From: Kiritimatiellales bacterium
Lineage (GTDB): Bacteria; Verrucomicrobiota; Kiritimatiellia; Kiritimatiellales; Pontiellaceae
Reading direction: 5' to 3'
Assembly (NCBI GenBank): GCA_030630445.1
Contig: DAOVNC010000208.1
Coordinates: forward strand, 1 to 6,498
Length of the DNA stretch: 6,498 nt
Positions 1-5,958 of this stretch are shown piece after piece. Position 1 is the stretch's first letter. Each line of letters begins with the position of its first letter. Below the pieces are notes generated by a model, which saw only the letters and a program-made list of their open reading frames with translations, made no database searches and was not told the origin of the DNA. Position numbers and translations under genes: made by a program.

Positions 1-108
1 CTGGTTGAGCGCCGCCACCGATTCATAGAGCCGGTTCAGCGCCTCGACACCTCCATCGTAATGAAGATCGTTGAGCAATCCGACCTTGGATTGTTGCGCG
101 TTTTGCAT
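1..108 (-). CDS. Metallophosphoesterase, N-terminal 36 codons (cut by window edge)
   Basis: Reading leftwards from an ATG at 106-108, the frame stays open for 36 codons to the window edge. Residues 9-18 read VGLLNDLHYD. This matches the first metal-binding block of calcineurin-like phosphoesterases: a hydrophobic strand followed by D-x-H, here D14 and H16. In that family the Asp and His bind one of two active-site metal ions, and the enzymes hydrolyse phosphomonoesters, phosphodiesters or nucleotides. The short polar start (MQNAQQSK) gives no sign of a signal peptide, so this copy is probably cytoplasmic. No clear Shine-Dalgarno sequence precedes the ATG. The substrate cannot be told, because the remaining metal-binding blocks (GD, GNH, H, GHxH) lie outside the window. 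The gene is transcribed away from the exported protein at 298 and shares a 189-base spacer with it. Confidence 0.72.
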   Translation of the reverse strand, partial: MQNAQQSKVGLLNDLHYDGGVEALNRLYESVAALNQ

Positions 109-212
109 GACAGGAAGTTAAATCGATTTACAGGATGCCGCAAGATGAATCATGCATTGGACTTTTCTTTTATCCACGCGTCCGAAAGCGTGTTGCAGGA
201 TTCTGAAGAAAT

Positions 213-218
213 TATAAT
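213..218 (+). promoter_or_regulatory. Candidate -10 element for the exported pilin-tailed protein
   Basis: The hexamer TATAAT matches the sigma-70 consensus exactly and lies 79 bases before the ATG at 298. No good -35 sits at 16-18 bases upstream; TTGCAG at 193-198 has a 14-base spacer. The larger core ATTATAAT (211-218) is self-complementary, so it offers a -10 on the minus strand too. Only the -10 is well supported. Confidence 0.35.
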
Positions 219-284
219 CGATTAAACGCCCCGATTATTGTTTATTCCTTGCTCGATTATTCACGAACCACTTAACCACCACCC

Positions 285-290
285 AAGGAG
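285..290 (+). promoter_or_regulatory. Ribosome binding site that fixes the start at 298
   Basis: AAGGAG at 285-290 is followed by a 7-base spacer and ATG at 298-300. The same frame is open back to a TTG at 238, but that TTG has no such site. The residues it would add also precede a typical signal peptide that begins at MKK, so 298 is the start. Confidence 0.85.
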
Positions 291-297
291 CCATGCC

Positions 298-1833
298 ATG
301 AAAAAGCAACTGACCGCGCTGATCGCCGCAACCTGCCTGCTTGCCGGACTGAACCCAACCGGCGCAGGAGCCGCAGGGCACCCCATGAACCCCGTGTTAC
401 AGCAGCTCGACCTCGACGGCGACCTAGTGCTGTTCATGAACACCGACACCGTCGAGCAACACGTGCTGGACTATATTGACGAGTTAACGACGGTGTTTCT
501 CAACATCCCAACAGGAAAAAATCCAGCCCCGAGCAAGCAAGAGATCACCGAAACCATCGCCAAGGTCAAGGCCGGGATCGAATGGAGCGGCCTGCTTTCG
601 CTCGAATCGTATGCGATGAGCATGGCACCGGTCGAAGGCACGCTCAACCGCGTGATTTCCGTTGCCCGGCATGCCACCACCGATGCCGACAAGCCGCTGT
701 GGCGCATCGCGGCATCCGAACCCAAGGCACTGAAAGGCATCCACTACGTTCCGGCCAACGCGGTCTACACGGCCAACTCCACCACCAGCCTCGACGAAGC
801 GTGGAAGATCGTGAACGAAGCCGTCGCCACCTTCTACAGCCCGCAGCAAGGTGCCGCCTTCAATCAAAAGGTCGCCATGATCGAGATGATGCTCGGCACC
901 AACATCACCGCCATCACCGGCTCGCTGGATAACGAGATTCTCGTCTCCCTGCAGCTTTCGGAAGAAAAGGAAGTTACGATTCCGCAGGGCATGTCGAGCC
1001 TGTCCATCCCCGAACCCAACCTGCTGATTGGCCTGCAGACCCAGGAACCGCTCCTCGAAAAAATTATTCTGGAAAAACTCAAGCTTGCCCAGATGCCGGT
1101 GGTTGAATCCACCCACGGCGTCTACACGCTCCACACCTTGAACCTGCCCCTGCCGTTGCCGGTGCCGGTACAGGTAACGCTCGTCGCGAACGGGGACTAC
1201 CTTTTGATCGGCTCCACCCAGGAAGCCGTGGTGAGGGCCCTCGACAGCCAAACCAACAAAGACGGACTCGTCGCCACCCCGCTCTACCAAAAGCTGCTTG
1301 GCGATGCCCCGGAAAAGACCAGCGCCATCGAGTTTGTTTCCCCGCGCTTCATGCAGACCTATGTCGCAGTGATGAAGCAATCGCTCGGCTCCGCGCAAGG
1401 CCCCGAGGAGTCCGCCATAATGGATATGATGCTTGGCGGCTACGACAACATGTGCTCCGGTGGCTACAGCCTCAAGACCCCCACCGGCATCTACTCCAAA
1501 AGCTATGCCGACTATGGCGGGGCCAAGCCCATTGAGATGGTGGCATCCGCCTACGTCGGCATGCTCAGTGCCATCGCCATCCCCAGTTTCCAAAAGGCGC
1601 GCAGCAACTCGCAGGACAAGATGTGCCAAAACAACCGGCGCATCCTCGCTGCCGCCAAGCAGCAATGGGAACTGGAAAACGGGAAAACCAATGGAACCCC
1701 CGTCACCGAAGCCGACATCACGGAATACATAAAGGGCGGCTTCCCTGCCCTGCAATGTCCAAAAGGCGGCACCCTCACCATCAACGTCATCGGCACGGCC
1801 CCGGCGTGCTCCGTGCATGGGCCGCTTCATTAG
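298..1833 (+). CDS. Exported protein with C-terminal pilin-like domain, function unknown
   Basis: The 511-residue product starts with a Sec signal peptide: KK at 2-3, a hydrophobic core to about residue 18, and probable cleavage near AGA at 23-25. It should therefore act outside the cytoplasmic membrane. Residues from about 30 to 400 form a large alpha/beta region I cannot assign. It has the general look of DUF3352-type exported proteins, with an early DGDLVLFMNTD segment and a later GDYLLIGSTQEAV segment, but that link is tentative. Residues 283-291 alternate Leu/Val with Pro. The last 95 residues or so resemble a type II/IV (pseudo)pilin: SAIAIPSFQKARS at about 424-436, then CQNNRRILAAAKQQWELEN, then CPKGG at 487-491 and CSVHG at 504-508. 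The CPxGG...CSxHG ending is familiar from PVC-group pseudopilins. The usual prepilin leader (G/FTLIEL) is absent. The gene ends in tandem stops TAG TAG and is followed by a hairpin, so it is probably transcribed alone. Confidence 0.75.
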   Translation: MKKQLTALIAATCLLAGLNPTGAGAAGHPMNPVLQQLDLDGDLVLFMNTDTVEQHVLDYIDELTTVFLNIPTGKNPAPSKQEITETIAKVKAGIEWSGLLSLESYAMSMAPVEGTLNRVISVARHATTDADKPLWRIAASEPKALKGIHYVPANAVYTANSTTSLDEAWKIVNEAVATFYSPQQGAAFNQKVAMIEMMLGTNITAITGSLDNEILVSLQLSEEKEVTIPQGMSSLSIPEPNLLIGLQTQEPLLEKIILEKLKLAQMPVVESTHGVYTLHTLNLPLPLPVPVQVTLVANGDYLLIGSTQEAVVRALDSQTNKDGLVATPLYQKLLGDAPEKTSAIEFVSPRFMQTYVAVMKQSLGSAQGPEESAIMDMMLGGYDNMCSGGYSLKTPTGIYSKSYADYGGAKPIEMVASAYVGMLSAIAIPSFQKARSNSQDKMCQNNRRILAAAKQQWELENGKTNGTPVTEADITEYIKGGFPALQCPKGGTLTINVIGTAPACSVHGPLH

Positions 1834-1858
1834 TAGAGCCTGAAACACAATGCACCCC

Positions 1859-1892
1859 GACAAGGTAGTCAAGTCCGCTTGGCTACCTTGTT
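1859..1892 (+). terminator. Probable transcription terminator hairpin
   Basis: ACAAGGTAG at 1860-1868 pairs perfectly with CTACCTTGT at 1883-1891. The pairing continues through one U-G wobble (1869 with 1882) and then CAAG with CTTG, leaving the four-base loop TCCG at 1874-1877. A further G-U pair at 1859/1892 is possible. The stem is 14 to 15 pairs long. The loop fits the stable UNCG pattern, although the closing pair is G-C rather than the preferred C-G. The following bases (TTCATT) are only moderately T-rich, so it may be an imperfect intrinsic terminator. It lies 26 bases after the upstream stop and 41 bases before the next start. Confidence 0.62.
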
Positions 1893-1920
1893 CATTCGTG
1901 GTAGAAAACTCCCTCAAATT

Positions 1921-1929
1921 GGAGCAGGA
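1921..1929 (+). promoter_or_regulatory. Ribosome binding site for the first Gfo/Idh/MocA gene
   Basis: GGAG at 1921-1924 is 8 bases before ATG at 1933, and AGGA at 1926-1929 is 3 bases before it. The better-spaced GGAG is probably the one used. The frame also opens at a TTG at 1879, but that codon lies inside the terminator stem, and the extra residues do not fit a Rossmann protein, which should begin close to the MKKTELIIVGAG start. Confidence 0.75.
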
Positions 1930-1932
1930 AAA

Positions 1933-3177
1933 ATGAAAAAAACAGAACTGATCATTGTTGGGGCGGGTTCGCGCGGAGCGGGCTATGCGGAATATGCCAT
2001 CGAACACCCGGAACAGGCCACCATCGTCGGCGTCGCCGAACCGCGAGCGGAGTACCGCAAGCAGCTCGCCGAAAAACACAACGTCCCGCCGGAAAAACTC
2101 TTCAATGATTGGCAGGAACTCGCCGAGCAACCCAAGCTGGCCGACGCCGTCATTATCGCCACGCCGGACGCCGAACATGCCGGGCCGGCCATCGCCTTCG
2201 CAAAAAAGGGCTACCACGTCCTGCTCGAAAAACCGATGTCCACCTCGGAGGAGGAGTGCAAGAAAACCACGGATGCCGCCATCGAGGCCGGGATTGTTTT
2301 TGCCGTCTGCCACGTCCTGCGCTACACGGCCTTCACCCGCAAGCTCAAGGAACTGCTCGATAACGGGCTTATCGGCGATATTGTCAGCCTCCAGACGCTG
2401 GAACCCGTCGGCTACTGGCATCAGGCGCACTCCTTCGTGCGCGGAAACTGGGGCAACGAAGCGGAGTCGTCCTCCATGCTGCTGGCCAAATGCTGCCACG
2501 ACCTCGACTGGATCAGCCACATCATGAACGTGCCCTGCACCGCCGTGCACTCCTTCGGTAGTCTCAAGCATTTCCGCAAGGAGGAAAAGCCAGAAGGAGC
2601 CGCCAACCGCTGCGTCGATTGCGCCGTGGAGCCGGACTGCCCCTACTCCGCTAAAAAGATCTATTCCGGATTCCTCGACAAAGGACTGAAGGGCTGGCCA
2701 CTCGATGTGCTCGCCGCCGACGTGACCGAAGAGAACATTGCCGAAGCCCTGCGAACCGGCCCGTATGGCCGTTGCGTGTATGAATGCGACAACGACGTCG
2801 TCGACCACCAGGTCGTCAACATGCAGTTTGACGGCGGGCAGACGGCCTCGCTCACCATGACGGCCTTCACCGAATCCACCGCCCGAAAAACCCGTATCTT
2901 CGGAACCAAGGGGGAGCTCGATTGCGACAGCTCCACCATCCGCCACTTCGACTTTCTCACCGACCAATGGCAAACCATCGAAACCGATCCCGTCGACCAT
3001 TCCATCCTCGGTGGCCATGGCGGAGGTGACTATGGATTGATGAGGGCCTTCGTCGGTGCCATTGCCAACAACGACACCGCCCTCGTCCTGTCCGGTCCGG
3101 CGGAAACGCTCGAATCGCACCGGATGGTTTTCGCGGCGGAAACCGCCCGCCGCGAGGAGCGCGTTGTCCGGCTATGA
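1933..3177 (+). CDS. Gfo/Idh/MocA family NAD(P)-dependent oxidoreductase with cysteine cluster
   Basis: The 414-residue product is a complete member of the Gfo/Idh/MocA family, cytoplasmic enzymes that oxidise or reduce sugars, polyols and their derivatives with NAD(P). The N-terminal Rossmann domain shows IIVGAGSRG (7-15), the dinucleotide-binding glycine motif. Next come VIIATPDAEH and the family signature EKP at 99-101, whose Lys is usually the catalytic or substrate-orienting residue. The C-terminal domain has K186 and H189-D190 in the order K-x2-H-D, matching the active-site block of many members. An unusual feature is a cysteine set: C227, C230 and C236 (RCVDC...CPYSA), followed by C281 and C285 in GPYGRCVYEC. 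I recall this pattern as recurring in one subfamily; a structural metal site is inference. There is no signal peptide. The stop overlaps the next start as ATGA, so the downstream membrane protein is coupled to it. The substrate cannot be named from sequence. Confidence 0.9.
   Translation: MKKTELIIVGAGSRGAGYAEYAIEHPEQATIVGVAEPRAEYRKQLAEKHNVPPEKLFNDWQELAEQPKLADAVIIATPDAEHAGPAIAFAKKGYHVLLEKPMSTSEEECKKTTDAAIEAGIVFAVCHVLRYTAFTRKLKELLDNGLIGDIVSLQTLEPVGYWHQAHSFVRGNWGNEAESSSMLLAKCCHDLDWISHIMNVPCTAVHSFGSLKHFRKEEKPEGAANRCVDCAVEPDCPYSAKKIYSGFLDKGLKGWPLDVLAADVTEENIAEALRTGPYGRCVYECDNDVVDHQVVNMQFDGGQTASLTMTAFTESTARKTRIFGTKGELDCDSSTIRHFDFLTDQWQTIETDPVDHSILGGHGGGDYGLMRAFVGAIANNDTALVLSGPAETLESHRMVFAAETARREERVVRL
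3174..3177 (+). promoter_or_regulatory. ATGA stop-start overlap (translational coupling)
   Basis: The TGA stop of the oxidoreductase (3175-3177) overlaps the ATG of the membrane protein (3174-3176). This arrangement usually means reinitiation by the same ribosome and fixed relative expression. It supports a two-gene operon. Confidence 0.85.
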
Positions 3178-3824
3178 CCGAAGCGATTCCCATACTTGCA
3201 GGCACCGCCGCCATGCTCGGCTTTTTCCACACCCTTTTCGGACCGGACCACTACCTGCCCTTCATCGCAATGGGCAAGGCGCGCGACTGGACGCTGTCCA
3301 AGACCCTCTGGATCACCTTCCTGTGCGGTCTCGGCCATGTCCTGAGCTCGGTGGTGCTCGGTTTGATTGGTGTAGCCTTCGGCCTGGCCCTCGGGAAGCT
3401 TGAAGCCTTTGAGGCGTTCCGAGGAAACCTTGCCGCACAGGCGCTGATTATCTTTGGCTTCACCTATTACGTGTGGGGCATGCACCGCGCCATCAAAAAC
3501 AAATCGCACAACCACGCGCACCCCCAGAATTCCAACCAACGCAACCTCACGCCATGGGTGCTGTTCACCATCTTCGTGCTTGGCCCCTGCGAACCGCTGA
3601 TTCCGTTGGTCATGTATCCTGCCGCAGAACATAGCATTGCGGTTACGCTGGTCGTGGCAGGTATTTTCGCGCTGGCAACCATTGGAACCATGATGACGGT
3701 AGTGCTGGTTTCCGTATGGGGCGTCAGCTTTGTGAAGATCGGCCCGGTCGAACGCTTCAGCCACGCCCTCGCCGGCGCAACCATCTGCCTGTCCGGAATG
3801 GCCATCCAGTTTCTGGGATTGTAG
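3174..3824 (+). CDS. Polytopic membrane protein, NicO/UreH-like putative metal transporter
   Basis: The 216-residue product has about six membrane segments, roughly at 4-24, 45-73, 86-103, 127-150, 156-182 and 196-216. Segment 1 carries H19 and D25-H26 in HTLFGPDHYLPF. Segment 2 carries GLGHVLSSVV with H55. These resemble the metal-binding blocks of nickel/cobalt permeases (HAxDADH and LGHSTVV), although the first spacing is one residue longer. LGPCEPLIP at 136-144 resembles the PC-containing block of the NicO, UreH and DsbD-like transmembrane families. A short loop at 112-116 is His-rich (HNHAH), as in many metal transporters. Such proteins are often labelled sulfite exporter TauE/SafE in databases, so transport of a divalent metal ion across the inner membrane is likely but not shown. 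The start codon overlaps the upstream stop (ATGA) and no separate ribosome site is needed. The gene converges with the AraC-type gene, with only 10 bases between the two stops. Confidence 0.68.
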   Translation: MTEAIPILAGTAAMLGFFHTLFGPDHYLPFIAMGKARDWTLSKTLWITFLCGLGHVLSSVVLGLIGVAFGLALGKLEAFEAFRGNLAAQALIIFGFTYYVWGMHRAIKNKSHNHAHPQNSNQRNLTPWVLFTIFVLGPCEPLIPLVMYPAAEHSIAVTLVVAGIFALATIGTMMTVVLVSVWGVSFVKIGPVERFSHALAGATICLSGMAIQFLGL

Positions 3825-3834
3825 CCCGAGGCGT

Positions 3835-4578
3835 TCAGCCCATGTATTGCCGGCGATATTCCTTGGGCGAAACGCCCATGGTCTTGCGGAAGTTGCGGGT
3901 GAAGTGCGAGTGATCGTAGAAGCCGCAGTCGAGCGCAATGGAGGCAATGGTGTCGTTGGTGGTGGTGAGCCGCAGGCTAGCCGACCGAATGCGCACGTTC
4001 ATGATATGCTTGAGCGGCGAGATCTGGAACACCTTGCGGAAGCGTCGCTCGAACTGGCTAACGGAAAGGTGCATCAATGCGGCGAGTTCCTTGACCTCGA
4101 TCGGGTACGGATGGTTTTCCTTCACATACTCGAGTACAGTGCGCATTTCGGTATAGGGGAGCAACGCAAGTCCGGCACGGTCCACGTCGCGCGCTGTGCC
4201 GGCCAAGCCAATGATTTCGCCTTCGGTGGAATAGAGAGGCACTTTGGTCGTGATGAACCAGTTGATCGAGTTTCCAGGGTCTGGAGCCAGCTCGACGCGG
4301 TCGATCATGCTCTCGCCCGTCTCCATCACATGGCGGTCGTCCTCCACATAGTTTTCGGCGCGGCTCATCGGGAAAAAATCGAAATCGGATTTTCCGATAA
4401 TCTCCGCTTCGGTTTCGACACCGCACTGCCGAACAAAATAATCGTTCCCCATCACAAACCGCCCCTTCCTGTCCTTGGCGAAAAAATAGATGTCCGGCAG
4501 ATAGTTGAACAGCAGTTGCATCTGCTGCGGACTATGCATCTGTTTTAGAAAATCGGCTTTGAACTTTACGGTATCCAT
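3835..4578 (-). CDS. PAS domain-containing AraC family transcriptional regulator
   Basis: The 247-residue product joins an N-terminal PAS sensor to a C-terminal AraC DNA-binding domain. The PAS part covers about 16-135: LPDIYFFAKDRKGRFV at 27-42, IGKSDFDFFP at 61-70, WFITTKVPLY at 107-116 and GLAGTARDV at 124-132. The AraC part covers about 142-247. Its first helix-turn-helix is near 160-181 (EVKELAALMHLSVSQFERRF). The second contains IASIALDCGFYDHSHFTRNFRK at 211-232, followed by the family block GVSPKEYRR. Such proteins bind direct repeats as activators or repressors in response to a small ligand. PAS-AraC fusions of this type are common in the PVC group. The gene is divergent from the MFS transporter, which suggests it controls that gene and the dehydrogenase after it. 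The start at ATG 4578 lies 11 bases after AAAGGAG; the adjacent in-frame GTG at 4581 is better spaced (8 bases) and would add one residue. Confidence 0.92.
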   Translation of the reverse strand: MDTVKFKADFLKQMHSPQQMQLLFNYLPDIYFFAKDRKGRFVMGNDYFVRQCGVETEAEIIGKSDFDFFPMSRAENYVEDDRHVMETGESMIDRVELAPDPGNSINWFITTKVPLYSTEGEIIGLAGTARDVDRAGLALLPYTEMRTVLEYVKENHPYPIEVKELAALMHLSVSQFERRFRKVFQISPLKHIMNVRIRSASLRLTTTNDTIASIALDCGFYDHSHFTRNFRKTMGVSPKEYRRQYMG

Positions 4579-4589
4579 CACGCCCCCCA

Positions 4590-4596
4590 CTCCTTT
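4590..4596 (-). promoter_or_regulatory. Ribosome binding site for the PAS-AraC gene
   Basis: Read on the minus strand this is AAAGGAG. It is 11 bases before ATG at 4578 and 8 bases before an in-frame GTG at 4581. The frame is open further upstream to 4716, but no ribosome site supports that start, which would also place coding sequence across the promoter. The start therefore lies at 4578 or 4581. Confidence 0.7.
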
Positions 4597-4607
4597 CCAA
4601 CGCCGAA

Positions 4608-4637
4608 AATATACAATTAATGTCCCAGCATCTACAA
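4608..4637 (-). promoter_or_regulatory. Candidate promoter of the PAS-AraC gene
   Basis: On the minus strand, TTGTAG (4637-4632) and TATATT (4613-4608) are separated by 18 bases. The -10 matches the sigma-70 consensus at five of six positions, while the -35 is weak. It lies 30 bases upstream of the start codon, a sensible distance. One copy of the ATAC-N6-TGTCC repeat covers part of the -10, which would allow autoregulation. Confidence 0.42.
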
Positions 4638-4723
4638 GACGCAAAAAAGGTGGGCTGATACTTTGTTTGTCCATCCATACTCTGCGGAGCGGACACTCCG
4701 TTCGGGGGAGTAGCAAACGAAAG

Positions 4724-4728
4724 GGAGG
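4724..4728 (+). promoter_or_regulatory. Ribosome binding site for the MFS transporter
   Basis: GGAGG within AAGGGAGG lies 6 bases before the ATG at 4735. It is strong and well spaced, and it supports that start. Confidence 0.8.
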
Positions 4729-4734
4729 CTGGTT

Positions 4735-5955
4735 ATGGATTATAATGCTTGGACACAGGTGGTTGGTCTCAGCGGTGCTTTTGGATTGGGCATGTGTTTC
4801 GCCCTGCTCGGTTCGATCGCGGTGAAGATGATGCCGCGCATGGATATCGACCAGGCGAAATTTGGCACGATGATCTCGGCGTTCATGTTTGCCTGCCTGA
4901 TTTCGTCGCTGGTCGTAGGCGTAATGATGGATTCACTCGGCTACAAGACGGTTGCAACCGCCGGCTTTGTGGCAGCGGCAGCGGCTATCCTGTTGCTCGC
5001 GAACGCCAAGAGTTTCGGTTCCGGCTTGATCGCGTGCATCCTGCTGGGCGTGGGCGCAATGGCATGCAATACAACCGGCAACGTGCTCGGCACCGCCGTG
5101 GTGAGCCAGATGTTCGATGGAAACCAGGCAGCGGCCAACAATCTGGTCAATGTATTTTTCGGTCTCGGTCTCTTCCTGACCCCCTTCGTGGTCAGCTTCC
5201 TTTTCCAAAAGATCTCCTATGAAAAAGCCATCTCGATGCTCGGTGTGATTATCCTGCTGCCGCTGATCGGTGTTTTTATGGCGGAGTACCCGACCTCCTC
5301 CGGGTTCAAGCTTCTGGATGCGATCACCCTCCTGAAGGAGCCGGCCACCATCCTCGCAGCGTTTGTCCTGTTCTGCTATATCGCGCTCGAGGCGAGTTTT
5401 ACCAACTGGCTCGCGCCATTCGGCAAGGAGGTGCTCTCGAAGGAAAAACCGGACATGAAAACCGAAAAGGTGGATGCCTCGGCAGCCCGGTTGCTCTCCG
5501 CATTCGCCATCGCAATGATGGCCGGCCGGTTAATCACCAGTTTCTCGGGCATCACCCAGTTTGGCGGATGGCTGGTCGCGGGTGCCGCAATGGCGGCAGC
5601 GGTAATCATCATTATCATGACAGGCACGAAAAGCTCGGCTGCGGCCTATGCGCTGGCGGCGGCTTCTGGTCTGGTATTCGCCCCCGCCTTCCCAACAACG
5701 GTTGGCGTGACCTTTGCCAAGTTTGGCGGAGGTAGCGGCAGTCTCTTCGGCATTATCTTCGCGGTCGGTCTGGCTGGCGCGGTGATTGTACCAAAGGCGA
5801 TCGGCAACATGGCGAAAGGCGCCTCGGTACAAAAGGCACTCAAATTGCTTCTGCCTGCGTGTGCCATCCTCGTATTGCTGGCTATAGGCCTGCATTACGT
5901 AAAAGGGCCCGCCGACAACACCCCTGTTGAAACAGCACCCAAAGCCGTTCAGTAA
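4735..5955 (+). CDS. MFS transporter, probable sugar or polyol importer
   Basis: The 406-residue product is a major facilitator superfamily permease with about twelve hydrophobic segments in two halves. After the second segment it has the classic motif A, seen here as G62-x3-D66-x2-G69-x-K71 (GVMMDSLGYK). The fourth segment carries the polar run NTTGNVLGT at 112-120. The central loop after segment 6 starts near EYP at 184-186, and a charged loop rich in Lys and Glu follows segment 7 at about 230-250. The polar Asn/Gly-rich segments and overall layout recall FucP-type sugar:proton symporters, but the substrate cannot be fixed. The C-terminus is short and soluble. It is the first gene of a rightward unit, divergent from the PAS-AraC regulator and 29 bases ahead of a Gfo/Idh/MocA dehydrogenase. 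That context fits uptake of the compound the enzyme then acts on. Confidence 0.87.
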   Translation: MDYNAWTQVVGLSGAFGLGMCFALLGSIAVKMMPRMDIDQAKFGTMISAFMFACLISSLVVGVMMDSLGYKTVATAGFVAAAAAILLLANAKSFGSGLIACILLGVGAMACNTTGNVLGTAVVSQMFDGNQAAANNLVNVFFGLGLFLTPFVVSFLFQKISYEKAISMLGVIILLPLIGVFMAEYPTSSGFKLLDAITLLKEPATILAAFVLFCYIALEASFTNWLAPFGKEVLSKEKPDMKTEKVDASAARLLSAFAIAMMAGRLITSFSGITQFGGWLVAGAAMAAAVIIIIMTGTKSSAAAYALAAASGLVFAPAFPTTVGVTFAKFGGGSGSLFGIIFAVGLAGAVIVPKAIGNMAKGASVQKALKLLLPACAILVLLAIGLHYVKGPADNTPVETAPKAVQ

Positions 5956-5958
5956 TGG

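Larger units (their letters stand above)
109..297. promoter_or_regulatory. Divergent intergenic region with CGATT repeats and palindromes
   Basis: This AT-richer spacer separates the phosphoesterase (leftwards) from the exported protein (rightwards). It holds two perfect palindromes, TAAATCGATTTA at 119-130 and TAATCGATTA at 215-224, and a direct repeat CGATTATT at 232-239 and 254-261, whose starts are 22 bases apart, or about two helical turns. A perfect -10 hexamer TATAAT lies at 213-218 and overlaps the second palindrome. The best -35 match, TTGCAG at 193-198, is only 14 bases upstream, shorter than the usual 17. No convincing small gene was found here. That the repeats bind a regulator is inference. 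Confidence 0.4.
4579..4734. promoter_or_regulatory. Divergent control region between PAS-AraC and MFS genes
   Basis: This 156-base spacer carries the control signals of both genes. A gapped direct repeat, ATAC-N6-TGTCC, occurs at 4611-4625 and 4658-4672, with starts 47 bases apart. The first copy overlaps the -10 of the likely regulator promoter. For the MFS gene I see only a weak -10, CATACT at 4676-4681, just right of the second copy, and no good -35. That would fit a promoter needing an activator. The MFS leader can form alternative short hairpins at 4685-4700 and 4695-4711. Binding by the neighbouring regulator is inference. Confidence 0.5.

Noticed and set aside
238..297. Upstream TTG start for the exported protein
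   Set aside because: The ATG at 298 has AAGGAG at ideal spacing and begins a normal signal peptide; the 20 extra residues would bury it.
331..336. Cys13 in the signal peptide as a lipoprotein acylation site
   Set aside because: The residues before it are A-A-T, with Thr at -1, which does not fit the lipobox; a signal peptidase I site near residue 25 fits better.
1879..1932. Upstream TTG start for the first oxidoreductase
   Set aside because: It lies within the terminator stem and would add residues before a Rossmann domain that normally starts near the N-terminus.
484..3120. Very long open frame on the minus strand, opposite the exported protein and the first oxidoreductase
   Set aside because: It spans two well-supported genes and their terminator in antisense. 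Its product is rich in Gly, Val, Asp and His with no domain motif, and it has no ribosome site. It is a by-product of the codon pattern on the coding strand.
3030..3947. Minus-strand open frame opposite the end of the oxidoreductase and the membrane protein
   Set aside because: It overlaps three supported genes and has no recognisable domain or ribosome site.
3847..4548. Plus-strand open frame opposite the PAS-AraC gene
   Set aside because: The minus strand encodes a textbook PAS-AraC protein over the same bases; the plus frame shows no family motif.
4579..4716. Longer N-terminus of the PAS-AraC regulator starting at 4716
   Set aside because: No ribosome site supports it, the added residues match nothing expected of the family, and it would run through the promoter and repeat region.
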